Of a DNA stretch of 64,000 nt, positions 41,139 through 51,412 are shown in pieces. Under the pieces are notes generated by a model, which was given only the letters and a program-made list of their open reading frames with translations, had not been told where the DNA came from and ran no database searches. Position 1 is the first letter of the stretch; every line of letters begins with the position of its first letter. Position numbers and translations under genes: made by a program. The DNA comes from Rhynchopus sp. YZ270_cl-10 (lineage: Eukaryota > Euglenozoa > Diplonemea > Diplonemida > Diplonemidae), in NCBI GenBank assembly GCA_964035575.1, contig OZ037900.1, positions 682,001 to 746,000 on the forward strand, in the 5' to 3' direction.

Positions 41139-41236
41139 TTGACTTGAAATACAAAGCCCTCTCGTGACAGTGTACCTTGGTGCACCGTGGGTGGACCCCC
41201 AACCATGCAGTCCTACATCCATTTTGAGGTTGATAT
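41139..41236 (+). repeat. Family A short element
   Basis: TTGACTTGAAATACAAAGCC, CTCTCGTGACAGTG, a shortened GC-rich centre, AACCATGCAGTCCTACA and a TGATATCT end. A family F copy (about 41089-41122) precedes it. Confidence 0.85.
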
Positions 41237-41306
41237 CTAAAAAAAAATAGGGGAGGAATAGGGGAAGAGGGATGGAGGAACTCAAAAAAAAAAAAAACGA
41301 AAAGCT

Positions 41307-41378
41307 TATCAGATGACCCTAAGCCTCTGGTGTTGAGTCATTGAAAAAAGATAATGACTGTGCCTCTGTGCACACATT
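41307..41378 (+). repeat. Adjacent family B and family F elements
   Basis: B: CAGATGACCCTAAGCC, TCTGGTGTTGAGTCATT. F: AATGACTGTGCC, TCTGTGCACACATTCT. A partial C copy follows at about 41400. Confidence 0.65.
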
Positions 41379-41748
41379 CTCTAGAAAAGGTAAGTAAAAC
41401 GACCCTAACGCCTCGTAGTCACAAAGTTTCATCACAAAATAACTGCAAAACAAACTCAGGCTTTTCCCCCAGATGAGTCATCTGCAATAAAGAAGCTGAT
41501 CCCATACAACCCTCTACCAAAGGCTGTCCTTTGTGTGAACAAATTTTCCTTGTTTTAAGATACTGTGGCGTTTGTTTCCTTTTCCTTTTCCTTTTCCTCA
41601 TTAAATGCGACACATTTTTTTTTCTTCCAGAACCTCCATTTTTTTTAGTAAAGACGATTGACAATATAAACTCTAATTAGGACAAAAAGCGAAAAAGTCC
41701 AAAAAAAAAAAAAAAAAAAAAAAAAAGATCTAAAAAAAGTATCACAAC

Positions 41749-41826
41749 TGGTATGGCTGAAGGGGGGAATGATTCGCACTTCTTGCGCACTTTTTTTTTT
41801 GCGCTCCCCCCCATTCAGCCACACCA
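41749..41826. mobile_element. MITE, TGGTGTGGCTGAA family, 78 bp
   Basis: Ends TGGTATGGCTGAAGGGGGG and CCCCATTCAGCCACACCA. The 5-bp flanks ACAAC (41744-41748 and 41827-41831) are identical, as expected of a target-site duplication. The interior GATTCGCACTT is shared with the 7319 and 8161 copies. Confidence 0.85.
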
Positions 41827-41958
41827 ACAACATATTTATACATTCAAATGAATCGAAAGTACCTGAGGGATCAACAAAATTCCCTTCTTTTTTTTTGTCC
41901 ATTTTTTTTTGCAAATCGAACTAAAAAAAAACAAGCATTTCCTCTCTCCCAAAACACT

Positions 41959-43227
41959 TTAGGGCATTGCAAGACGAGCGTCGTAGTGCCTTCCTGGACC
42001 ACCACGCACATCACGCACTGGCGACCTGTGGACACGGTGCGGGAGGTTCTGCGGCATCCTCGGGGGCACTCTTGGGATGTCTCTTGCAGGCTGCTGCTGC
42101 TGCATCCGTTCCAGGTAGCCACGCGCCTTGTTTCTATCGTTCATGAGGTTCAGATAGGGGTCGCGCAGGTCACGCCTCTCCTGGTCCCGTCTCTGCTGTG
42201 CAACGTCCCCCAACCTCTGCGCGGGCACTGCGTGTCTGACATTCTCCGGCACCCTCGGCCTATCCCCACGCGCCACCTCCCTCTGGTCTGCAAAGAACCG
42301 CTCCAACCGCAGGTTCCTCTCCGCCTCTCTCTCCTTCTCCTTCTCCCTCTCCCTCTCCCTTGCCACTTCTCTTTGGCGACGGTGCTCGATTTCCCTTTGA
42401 AGGACTCTTTGCTCTTCTCTTTGCGCATCGCGGGTCGCGTTTCTGGGGACTGCAACCGGGGCTGCGGGGGGTGCCGCAGCTGCAGGAGCGGGAGCAGAAG
42501 CGGGGGGAGCAGAAGCAGAAGCAGCGGCAGCAGCAGCAGCAGATCCGGTCTGCTGGCCTCCGGTAACTCTGATGGGGACGTCGTTTTGTGGGACGGCAAT
42601 CGGTTGGGGGACCTCAATCCGCATGGTGAAGGTGGAAGGGGCGGCACGAAGCGCGTCGTGGACAGCGTCAGAGTGGTCCTCCACGGTGCGTCTCTCTACC
42701 TCAATGATGCGTACCCCTTGGCGCAGCCCTGCTGCCTCAGCAGGCGAGTTTCTCACCACCTCAATCACAGCTTTCCCTCTGAACCGGACGCCAATGGAGT
42801 CGGAGGAGTCTTTGGTGAGGGTGACCTGCTTTTGGACCCAACGGACGTTCGCTTCGCGTTCCTGCTGGCGTCTTTCCCTGGCACGGCGGAGGGCGTGACG
42901 TTGATCGCGTTCGTGTTTACGCCTTATTTTGTCGTTCTCAGGGTTGCTAGGGTGTGTCGTGAGAACCCGGCAGAACGGACATTCAACGCGTTTGGTAGCG
43001 CAGTGGACACACTCCGGGGGGACACCAGGAATCGCACAACGGCAGGTCTGCGCCCAGGTTCCGAAGCATCCCTGGCAGATGGCGTGCTCGCAAGGGTCCA
43101 GGGTGACGCCGTCGTGAAGGGCATTCATACAAATAGCGCATTGCGGCCCAGAGGTGACGCTCGTCATCGTCGCTGGGGTGGCGGCAATGGCAGCAGCAGG
43201 GTTGTTCTCTCTCTCTATGGATCCCAT
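41959..43227 (-). CDS. RING-finger plus PDZ-domain protein with charged C-terminus
   Basis: Probable E3 ubiquitin ligase-type protein, 422 residues, single exon. RING: C30, C33, C46, H48, C51, C54, then a 28-residue insertion containing further cysteines (TCRC, ECVHC) and C83-C86 (CPFC). PDZ-like fold about 134-207: SIGVRFRGKAVIEVVRNSPA, then AGLRQGVRIIEVERRTV, with a GVRF carboxylate-loop-like element. An Ala/Pro-rich linker (about 215-265) leads to a highly charged Arg/Glu helix (about 270-360), probably a coiled coil, and a basic tail. Partners are unknown. RING and PDZ together recall LNX-type ligases in animals, but the order and the single PDZ do not make it an orthologue. Confidence 0.78.
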   Translation of the reverse strand: MGSIERENNPAAAIAATPATMTSVTSGPQCAICMNALHDGVTLDPCEHAICQGCFGTWAQTCRCAIPGVPPECVHCATKRVECPFCRVLTTHPSNPENDKIRRKHERDQRHALRRARERRQQEREANVRWVQKQVTLTKDSSDSIGVRFRGKAVIEVVRNSPAEAAGLRQGVRIIEVERRTVEDHSDAVHDALRAAPSTFTMRIEVPQPIAVPQNDVPIRVTGGQQTGSAAAAAAASASAPPASAPAPAAAAPPAAPVAVPRNATRDAQREEQRVLQREIEHRRQREVAREREREKEKEREAERNLRLERFFADQREVARGDRPRVPENVRHAVPAQRLGDVAQQRRDQERRDLRDPYLNLMNDRNKARGYLERMQQQQPARDIPRVPPRMPQNLPHRVHRSPVRDVRGGPGRHYDARLAMP

Positions 43228-43507
43228 TGTGGTGTTTTGTGATTACTTTTTTCTGGAAAAAAAAATGTGGGGGTTTGTTTGGTGTAAATTGAAAGAAAAA
43301 GGTTTACAAAGATGAAAGCATAAAGTGATTTTTTTTTTTGTTTGGTTCCTTTTTTTGGCCAGAGCTGGTAGATAGCAAAGATACAACCTAAAAACACCCT
43401 GTGGGTAGAGGGAATGTGATAACCTCCCTCCCCTCAATCTCTCCCCCACCCCTTCCCCCTTTACCCATTGTACAAAAAAAATCTAGTTAAAAATGGATAT
43501 TCCTTTT

Positions 43508-44281
43508 TTAAAAGCCCGGCCCCGCCACCCTATCTCTGGTGAACATCCGGGTTATATCCCCTGGTAGCATTGCCGCAATGTCGTTGCCTGAAAGGGAATG
43601 CCTGAGAAGACGGTGTCTGAGACGTCCGTTGCGTGCCTCTACCCCTGCGAAGACTTCTTTTAGGAGGCGGGGGTGTCTGTCACGTGGTGCGTTGTGGAAA
43701 ATCGCCTCTTCTATAGAATGCGCGACCAGATATGCGTTTACGTTCTCCGGAGGCGATATGGTTTGGGTAGGATGCTGTGCGGAAAACTTTGCAGACGTCT
43801 CTCTCTCCGGTGCTGCGCTGTTAACAATATGCTGCAAAGGGTGCTCCTTTGCAATCTCTGTCTGCAGCCATTCACACTCCGGAACCACCCCAACATCAGA
43901 CACATCCGAATCCGAATCGTCTTTTGACTCATTCAACGCCTGCATCACCTCCGAAAAGGCAACTCTACTAGGTATATATGCTTCAGATGCGGCGCGGAAT
44001 AATTCGCCATATTCCACTCCATCTGGGATGTTTGCTGCTTGCGCATCGATTCTGTCTAATAAATCCGAGGCAATTGTAGTGACATCCGCTGTCGCAACCT
44101 TCCCTCCTCGTGGACGTCGTTCGGACACTTTACGCAGCTTTTTGCGGGGGCGTAGAGACGATGCAGCCGCACCTTCCGCAGAATAGAGAAGTGAGCTGCC
44201 ACGTGCAGGTGGCCGGCAGGAGAGTGCGTCGTACAGCTTGCGCCGCCATCGTAGACGGTACTCTGCGACAGGGGTGCTCAT
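43508..44281 (-). CDS. TFIIS central-domain-like protein
   Basis: 257 residues. A basic N-terminal region (RPRKKLRKVSERRPRGGK) may act as a nuclear signal. A helical middle and an acidic Ser/Asp stretch follow. From about 185, HSIEEAIFHNAP, HPRLLKEVFAGVEARNGRLR, LLRHSLSGNDIAAML and DITRMF match the order of the TFIIS M domain (IEExIF, a basic helix, N-x-x-LR, a G-x-I-x-x-x-x-M-like helix). In TFIIS this domain binds RNA polymerase II. The zinc ribbon that stimulates cleavage is absent, so it would be a factor of the Bye1/PHF3 or SPOC-associated kind, or a truncated relative. The identification rests on this motif order only. Confidence 0.5.
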   Translation of the reverse strand: MSTPVAEYRLRWRRKLYDALSCRPPARGSSLLYSAEGAAASSLRPRKKLRKVSERRPRGGKVATADVTTIASDLLDRIDAQAANIPDGVEYGELFRAASEAYIPSRVAFSEVMQALNESKDDSDSDVSDVGVVPECEWLQTEIAKEHPLQHIVNSAAPERETSAKFSAQHPTQTISPPENVNAYLVAHSIEEAIFHNAPRDRHPRLLKEVFAGVEARNGRLRHRLLRHSLSGNDIAAMLPGDITRMFTRDRVAGPGF

Positions 44282-44341
44282 GGTGGGGAGGTGGGGGGGA
44301 GGTGGGGGGGAGGAGGAGGTGGTGGTGGTGTGCTGTTTTGG

Positions 44342-44374
<33 letters not shown>

Positions 44375-44526
44375 AGGGAAATGAGTTGGATACTCTGTTT
44401 AGGAGAGAAAGAGAGAGAGGAGTCTTCGGTTTTGAAAACGTTGTTGTAATGCATGTAGACAAATCCGAGGATGAGATTGGAGGTTACACCCCCAGGGGAG
44501 GGGGGGGACTCCAGAAAAAAAAATTA

Positions 44527-44607
44527 GGGTTGAAATACAAGCCCTCTCGTGAACAGTGTACTCCCCAACCATACAGTCCTATGCAATCCATTTTGTGGTT
44601 TACATCT
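44527..44607 (+). repeat. Family A short element upstream of the TFIIS-like gene
   Basis: GGTTGAAATACAAGCCC, TCTCGTGAACAGTGTAC, then directly AACCATACAGTCC and GTGGTTTACATCT. The GC-rich centre is missing. It lies about 246 bp upstream of the start codon. Confidence 0.8.
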
Positions 44608-45204
44608 GAAAAAATAAGGAGGGGGTTGAAAGAAAAGGTGGTAAAAGGTGGGGAGGGGGGAAATTTGCTAGTTCGTTTTTTTTTTCTTTTTCTGGTAAAC
44701 AATGGAAACACACCAAAAGCGGGTAGTGGCGGTGGCAACGCTACAAAAATTCCAACATTTTTTGTTATCGGGAAAAGAAAAATACGGAGGGGGGAGGGGG
44801 GGAAAAGTAAAAAATGAAGAGAGAGAAAACAAAGCCGCACGAGAGCAAAAAAAGGCCTTAAAAAAATATCTAAATAACGGACCCACAACCAAAATAAAAA
44901 AAGAGACAAAAAGTTGGTCAGAACACTTAAGAAAAAAAATTAAGTGAAGAACCTCAGGCGCCACTCTGATAAAAAAAAAAAGAAAAAAAAACAAATCCCA
45001 AAAAATAAAAACTTGAATGCACCTCTTGTACACATCAAAAGAAGTTGTTTCATATACATTCTTTTTTCTAATGAAAAGAAGGTACAGAGGGTGCTAAAAA
45101 AGTACCCTTGCTTTTTTGAAAAGAAGAAAAATAATAACAGGAAGGGAACATGACCCCCTCTATAACTCCCTTTACAAGAGTTGTTTTTTTTTTTTTTTTG
45201 TTTT

Positions 45205-45260
45205 TTTTGAAAAAACTTAGTTGTATTAGTGATTCCCGAAGATGAGGTATCACTAATTTT
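45205..45260 (+). repeat. Family D element, divergent
   Basis: TTGAAAAAACTTAGTTGTA, TTAGTGATTCCCGAAGATG, AGGTATCACTAA, with the TTAGTGAT/ATCACTAA arms extended. Confidence 0.65.
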
Positions 45261-45461
45261 TTCCCTCCCTCCTCCTCACTGCAACCCATAGAGTGGGGGT
45301 TGACGCCTATATGCCTTGCATGTACACATGTCTTATTTTTTTAAAAAAAATACGTCTCTTCTTGAGGATAGGTGCACAGAACGGAACACCTCATCCCCAA
45401 GGAGCGTTGGCAGATATTGTACACAAGGAGCATTGCATATCACCCCCTCCCCAGGCTGTGT

Positions 45462-45747
45462 TGGCAAATACGTGACTACCCGATACGTTAAAATGCGTAT
45501 AATACGTACAATACGTAAAATAGAGCCTTAACACTCATCACACGATACAACCCCAGAGACAGATTGTGGTGAAAACGCACAACACCTCGACCTGTTTGGG
45601 GTGAGGAGTGGCTTCTGCAGTGCGGTTCGTCCCCCAGAACCGCAAAGGTGTGTTCAAAATGCTTTGTTTCTATTTCCTCCTTCATTTCATGACGGGACAA
45701 AAAAACCGATACGTATCACGTATAATACGTATGGTACGTATTTGCCA
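45462..45747. mobile_element. Putative MITE, TGGCAAATACGT ends, 286 bp
   Basis: TGGCAAATACGT on the left mirrors ACGTATTTGCCA on the right, with further CGATACG and GTATAATACGTA blocks near both ends. No clear flank duplication. Confidence 0.5.
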
Positions 45748-46965
45748 CCCCAGTCCCCCCAGGCACCTCGTCGTACCCCCCAGAAATTAGCAAGGTGCCT
45801 GCCTCCCCCTTTTTTTCTCTCTGGTACATCGACAATGGCCTACCCAAAGGTTCTAATCAACAAAAGCGGTGCCCGAAAAGGCAGTGTACTTCAAAACAGA
45901 CATTTTCTTTGATAAATTGTTGGAGTAAGTGTAGTTGCCTCGGTTTTGTGTTGCCACACAGTTGGTTTTGTGTTGCCACACAGTTGTGCAAATATCTACT
46001 TTCATTTTTTAACCCTATTCGAAATGACGTCATGCTTTGAGACAAGGTTCAACTCATTTTCGGAAATGATAAAAAAACATTTTTATGTGATGAATACAGA
46101 CTCTAAAATAGATTCACACTTTCCAAGAAAACAGAAAGCAGGGGATAGGGGAAACGGCGCGCGTAGGAATAATGAAATAAAAAGTCAAGTTGGCGGTATC
46201 GAAGAGACTGGAGAGAGAGAGAGCACCGCCTTCACTGCTGTCTTGCTCAATGTTGGAGGGAATAATGCTTTTTTGATAAATTGTGGGAGTAGTGTAGTTG
46301 CCTCGGTTGTGTTGCCACAGTTGTGCAATCTCCACTGTCCAAAAGTTCAGTTTTTGTTTGCCATTGGTCACAAAAAAACCCTTTCCTCGACCTCTGACCT
46401 GAGGGCACTATAAAAACCGGTAGACACATTTTTTAGCACTGAAAACAGTACTTGAAATGTTGAAAAAAATATCAAGGGGGAAAAAATCAGACATGTGGCC
46501 CCATTTTTTTTACATTGTGTCTAACAATCGCCTAATAACCCACTTTGGGCTAATAGGTCTGTACTCAATATTGGCCGAAGCCTTTGTACTTTTTTTTTTT
46601 TGAGGTGTTGGGTCGCAATTTTGCCCCAGTTTGCCCCACAGACCCATTTTTTTGGGTAATATTTTTGGACAAAGTCTTTGTGTGTCAGAGGGGCAGTCTT
46701 GAAATCTGGATTACTGGATAAGACACTGGAGGGAGGTAAAAATGAAATAGGGTAGGGAAATGGGGGGGGGGGGGGGTAGAGGAAATAGGAAAAACTTTGA
46801 AAAGATGCGTGCACGTACATCTCTTATTCCTTCTCAAGAAAAGCTGTCCGCCCATCCCCCCTTTTTCTTTGGTGTACACAGACGAGAAGCTCGTGCTGGG
46901 GTGGGGGGAGAGGGCAAAAACGTCCGCGCTTTTCTTGAAAAGAAAAAAAAAAAAGAATTTGCCGG

Positions 46966-47845
46966 GGTCAGAGCTCGCGCTAAAGTCCATCCCTCATCCC
47001 GGGATTTTTGGGGGTTTTGGTAGGAACGTTTTTTTTTTGCAGTACGGGGATTTCATTAAGAAACCAGAAGTTCTAATATTGTTGAGTAAGACCACCACAT
47101 AGTGGGCTTGCATATACATGTGACCCCGCCGTGGAACGCAATTGGCTCGGAAAGTCAAAAGAAAGAGGAGAAAAAAGAAAAGGAAAAAAAAAAAAAAAAA
47201 GTTGGTTACCGTGCGCCTGCGGCGCTGCCTGTTCCCTTCCAGTTTCTACAGGCAAACACTTGCCCCCTTTACCTTACACTGACGGGTTTTGACCAAAACC
47301 AAGAACTTGTCCATTTCGGCAAATTGACCCCACCACAGAACGGACGAATTCCGGAAATGCAAATGCCGGTGTTTTCGCGCATTTTCATGTTGCAAGACGT
47401 CAGGATCAGGGAGAGAAAATCTGGTTGTGGGATTTACATTGGCCCTCTTTACCCACATGGATTTTGACCAAAACCAAAAAAATGGCCATTTCGGCAAAGT
47501 GACCCCACCACAGCGCGGACGGATTCCGGAAATTCCAATCGCGGTATGTTTTGGGGCTGAAAACCCACTGATTTTCAGGAGAAAAATTGCTTCCAAATCT
47601 CGGAATTTTCCGAATTTTCCTGAAAATGACCCTTGTTTACGAGTATGGGTTCATATTTTGCGAAAATTTAAGTCACTAAAATTTTGTCCATTTTTCCGTA
47701 TATACCCCACCACAAGCCGGGATTGGCCCGGAAATGCCACAAAACGGGGTTTCCGGGCCTCCCCAGCTAACCTTTTCAAGGAACGTTTTTCCGTACCCGA
47801 AATCCATTTTTTCCCCATTTTTCCCCATAATTAGCGCGACCACTG
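46966..47845. mobile_element. 875-bp-type DNA element, copy 2, inverted
   Basis: About 880 bp, nearly identical to the reverse complement of 8735-9609. The flanks GCCGG (46961-46965 and 47846-47850) are identical, a target-site duplication different from that of copy 1, which shows two independent insertions. Confidence 0.85.
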
Positions 47846-48063
47846 GCCGGGGTGGGGGTTGAATAAATGCACCGTGAGACACGTGTCATATCTGCGCCCA
47901 CATCTTAAGAAATCGTGTGGGGTTTGGTGAAGTTACCAGACAGACAGACGGAAGAGAAAATCAGGTATCGAGGCAGCGCAGTACACGCCACCATGGGCGA
48001 CAATAACCTTGTTGTGTACCTCCACCTCGTACGTCAGAAATGAAGAAGAAGAGAAAAAAAATA

Positions 48064-48573
48064 CCCTCATAGTAAAAATAATGTTTTTTCAAAAATAAAT
48101 TAATAAAAAAATGACCCAAAAGTAACATTTTTTTTGTAACAATTTAATAAAATGTTTTATTCGTTTTTTTGCAGTTGGGCAAAAAGTAACAAATGTTACA
48201 AAGAAAAAATAAAAAGCCCATGGTTGAAGCACGGGAGTACCATAGGGAACTGGGTTGCTGACCACACCATCCAGGCTGTACCTCAATTTTTTTTTTTGCC
48301 TGCGGCGCCATTTTCCCCTTTTTGCTCCGCAAAAAAGGGTTCGTTGAGTGACTCTGTGTAAAAAGCTATATTTTTACACCATGGGTGTCCGCGCTGTATG
48401 CTTTATTAGCCCCCCCAGTAACATTTTTGTTACGCCTGCGGCGTAACAAAAATGTTACAAAAAAATAAAATCCAAACAATGAAAAAAGTAACAAAATGCA
48501 AAAATGTTATAAAAAAAATAAAAATCGCCGAAATAATTTATTTGTAACAATAACATAATTTATACTATGAGGG
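48064..48573. mobile_element. TA-flanked MITE, CCCTCATAGTA ends, 510 bp
   Basis: CCCTCATAGTA on the left mirrors TACTATGAGGG on the right, with TA on both sides. Many GTAACA/TGTTAC blocks form internal palindromes, for instance around 48418-48458. The interior GCCTGCGGCGCC block is shared with other elements. Confidence 0.75.
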
Positions 48574-48879
48574 TACTCGAAATAAAAATGAAAAAAGAGT
48601 GCACACAGAGATATTTCTACAAAGACTAAAACCTTGACCTGTCGACACAAAGTACAAAGTTAAAAAAAAAAAACAACTTGGCTTCTGTGAGCTCGCAAGG
48701 GAGGTGTCGCTACGCACCTGTCCGAAATTTGTTTTTATATATTTTTGTTCATTTTTTTTTTTGCTTTTGTTTTACATTTTTTTCGAGCGTTTTTTTGTTA
48801 AAATATTTTGAACAAACCTTTCCCCCCCTCTCCCCCTTCCTGCAGAATCGACAAAATAACTATGTCAAAAAGACATCGG

Positions 48880-49688
48880 CAGGGTTTTTTCTAGGGGGGG
48901 ACGGGGGGGGACGGCGTCCCCCCAGATTTTGGGGGGAAATGCGTCCCCCCCCGGGGGGGGACGCATTTTGACTTGGGAAAAAAAGGATATGGGGGGTGGT
49001 TGGGGTCACCCGCACAGACCCCCATTTGGGACACCACGTACGTAACCCGCACCAGAAAAAAAAGGGGAGGCAGGGAGCCGAGCGCGCGCGAAGCGCGTCT
49101 TATCCCCTTCCTGGCATCATTGTGAAGAGGATATAGCGAGGTGAAGTTTCAGACCGTGCCCCCAATTCACTCAATCTTTGCACCATTTGACAGACCGAAC
49201 AAAGAGTGAGAATAAGGGATCGGCAAAACTAAAAAAGTAGCGTACCGTGCGCCTGCGGCGCAACTCAAAACTCATGAGCGGAATCCCACAGCCCTTTACC
49301 ATAGTTTGGCTGTACAAATGTTCAATTTTAGGTCACAATTTTTTGAAATGTTGCGTACCGTGGCTTCGCCAGAAAGTTCTGATATCATGACCGCCGTTTC
49401 TTCTTGTACTGAGGGAAGGTTCCATGGAACATGAGAAAAAGGGTTGGTTTGGTTCTTGATGTACGTTACCATCCCACGTTATCACGTATTTACGTGAAAT
49501 GAACGGGCTTTTTTGCGCGAGCGCGAAACTTTTTGACCCCTTTTTGGACATATCTTCACGGTTTTGGAAAAAAATTCCATTAAGATAAGCGGAAACCCTG
49601 CTTGCACCTGCGGAAAAAAAAATTTTTTTGGGTGGTTTTTTTGCGTCCCCCCCCAGATCTGAAAAAAAAAATCCTAGAAAAAACCCTG
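48880..49688. mobile_element. TIR element, CAGGGTTTTTTCTAGG ends, 809 bp
   Basis: Perfect 16-bp inverted ends CAGGGTTTTTTCTAGG and CCTAGAAAAAACCCTG. The CAGGG-type end resembles hAT elements, but no exact 8-bp flank duplication is visible. Runs of G/C follow each end. No transposase frame. Confidence 0.7.
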
Positions 49689-49854
49689 ACTGTCATCGAT
49701 AAAAAAAAAAGAGAGAGGAAATAAAACATAACCACACACAGGAATCATCAAAGCTTCGCACGCATCTCAGTTTTCGGCGCGGGCTTCTGTAGGTGTTGGT
49801 GTTGTTGTATTGAAAGACAATAACATTTTTTTTTTTTTTTTTGAAATATGCTAA

Positions 49855-50317
49855 CAGGGAAATAGCTTGGTTTTCCTCCAAAATCAGGAATTATGCGAAA
49901 ACGAATTTTTTTTTCCGCCCGGTCGAAAGCGGTCGTTGCGCTCGTTCGCGCAAGCCTCCCTGAGTGGAGAGGCGAAAGGTCAATTTGCGAGCTAACCAAA
50001 AACGGAATGTAATCCCTTATTACGGAGCTTGGTCTTGCACCTTACGTTCCACTAACCGTATGGAAAAAAAGAAATGGCGCCGCAGGCGAAAAAAAAATAG
50101 GGTACGGTGTAAAAATGCTGGTTTACAACCACACAGTCACTCAACAAACCCTTTTTTGCGGAGCAAAAAAGGAAAATGGCGCCGCAGGCAAAAAAAAATT
50201 AAGGGGTACGGCACATCTGCAAGCGCAGCGAGCGAAAATTTTAAGGTTCCATCATTCCAGTCATCTGGGAGATCTGGGGGCCCGCGGGCGAGGGCCCCCA
50301 AAAGTGCCCAAAAATTC

Positions 50318-50348
<31 letters not shown>

Positions 50349-50409
50349 CCTTCCAAAAATCCAGAATTATGCGATGTCGCATAATTCGGTATATGGAGCT
50401 ATTTCCCTG
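49855..50409. mobile_element. hAT-type MITE, 555 bp, with 8-bp target duplication
   Basis: Ends CAGGGAAATAGCT and AGCTATTTCCCTG, with inner GAATTATGCG repeats in both arms. The 8-bp flanks TATGCTAA (49847-49854 and 50410-50417) are identical, as expected of hAT transposition. No transposase. It ends about 20 bp beyond the tentative stop codon of the neighbouring gene. Confidence 0.88.
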
Positions 50410-50427
50410 TATGCTAATCTCATTTGC

Positions 50428-51412
50428 TTAGCCACTATTAATAAACCAACGATGCATTTCCACACTTTCTCCTTCAATTTTAGGCAAAGGTTGGTCGAAA
50501 ATTTCCCCCCAAGACTACAGGGAAAAAAAACAAAGCAACCGTCGCACATACCTCCTCCACCACACCCTCTCTGGTACTCCGTGCAATTCTCGAGATGACG
50601 TACGCCCCCACCAGCCCTGCGACACCGATACTGGGCCCTACTGCGAACGACGGCCGTGCCCCGCGCGCACCTCCAGCACCACCACCCGCACCTGCACGGG
50701 TCGGGATCACCGCAGGCCGTGGGCGAAGCGACACTGCTGGCTTCGCTGTGCTGGAGGCGGCTTCCTCTTCCTTCACCACGACGGGCACCACAGACGGAGC
50801 GACGGCTGTCACAACGGGCACCGGGGCCTCGATGGACCTAGCCTCTGGGAGGGTCGCCTGCATGGGTGCGTCTGAACCGGGCGACACAACACACCGCAGA
50901 GCTGCGGGGGGTGCCGGCGATGGAGAGTTCGCTGGCGGACAGCACGTCAGGTCTGCCCCCGACGCGCTTGGCGCCCCCATCCCCACCACCGCCACCACCG
51001 GCGGTGTCATCCTCCCTTCCGGCTCTGCCAACGCTGCCTCTGGCTTGGGTGCAGGCGGCGGCGGGGTTGCGTCCTCCACCTCCTCCTCTGCCACCGTCTC
51101 CGGCGCTACGAGAACCGTTTCCTCATCAATGGTGACAGTCGACTGTGTCAGACCCTCGGGGACATTGACAATCACTTCTTCGGGTTCCGACGCAGCCGAT
51201 GCAGGAGACGTCTGAGGGGGCGTAGGCGGGGTTTCTATGGCAGGGGTGGTGGCTGTGGGGAGTGTGGTAGGTGCGGGTGGTGCAGGTGCTGCCTCCACCT
51301 CAGCGGTAGGTGCGGGCTGTGTCTCGACGGGTTGCGTCTCGGCAGGCTGCTCCTTGGGTTGTGTTTGTGCGTGTCCGCCACGTCCACGCCCTCCTTTGTT
51401 CCTCCGTGTCAT
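50428..51412 (-). CDS. Pro/Ala/Thr-rich protein with C-terminal hydrophobic segment
   Basis: No family recognised. Exon 1 (51412-50552, 287 residues) opens MTRRNKGGRGRGG, then has PAETQPVETQPAPT-type low complexity, acidic Pro/Ala-rich stretches to about 230, and a hydrophobic run GPSIGVAGLVGAYVISRI near 260-280 that could be one membrane span, followed by a basic flank. A GTATG donor follows. The best continuation is a 37-bp intron (50515-50551) with a TTTTTTTTCCCTGTAG acceptor and an 87-bp exon (50514-50428) ending TAA, giving about 315 residues. That exon is tentative because the intron would be much shorter than the others here. The coding strand has a pyrimidine tract and CAG about 20 bases before the ATG, with a family A element just before it. 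Confidence 0.55.

Larger units (their letters stand above)
39147..41958. other. 2.8-kb region between CapZ alpha and RING-PDZ genes
   Basis: Carries a family C copy (about 39322-39395) with GGGGTTATCGAACCCC, B, D, F and A elements and two MITEs. No gene seen. Confidence 0.5.
44282..50427. other. 6.1-kb gene-free, transposon-rich stretch
   Basis: Includes a (GT)n microsatellite (about 44345-44372), family A, D and F elements, five DNA-transposon-like elements and a duplicated block with GTAGTTGCCTCGGTT and GTGTTGCCAC at about 45920-45990 and 46275-46330. No gene is supportable. Confidence 0.55.

Noticed and set aside
41848-43242. Plus-strand 464-codon open frame
   Set aside because: It is the complement of the RING-PDZ gene. 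The RING cysteines and PDZ motif are on the minus strand, and the plus frame is Ser/Arg/Leu-rich without motifs.
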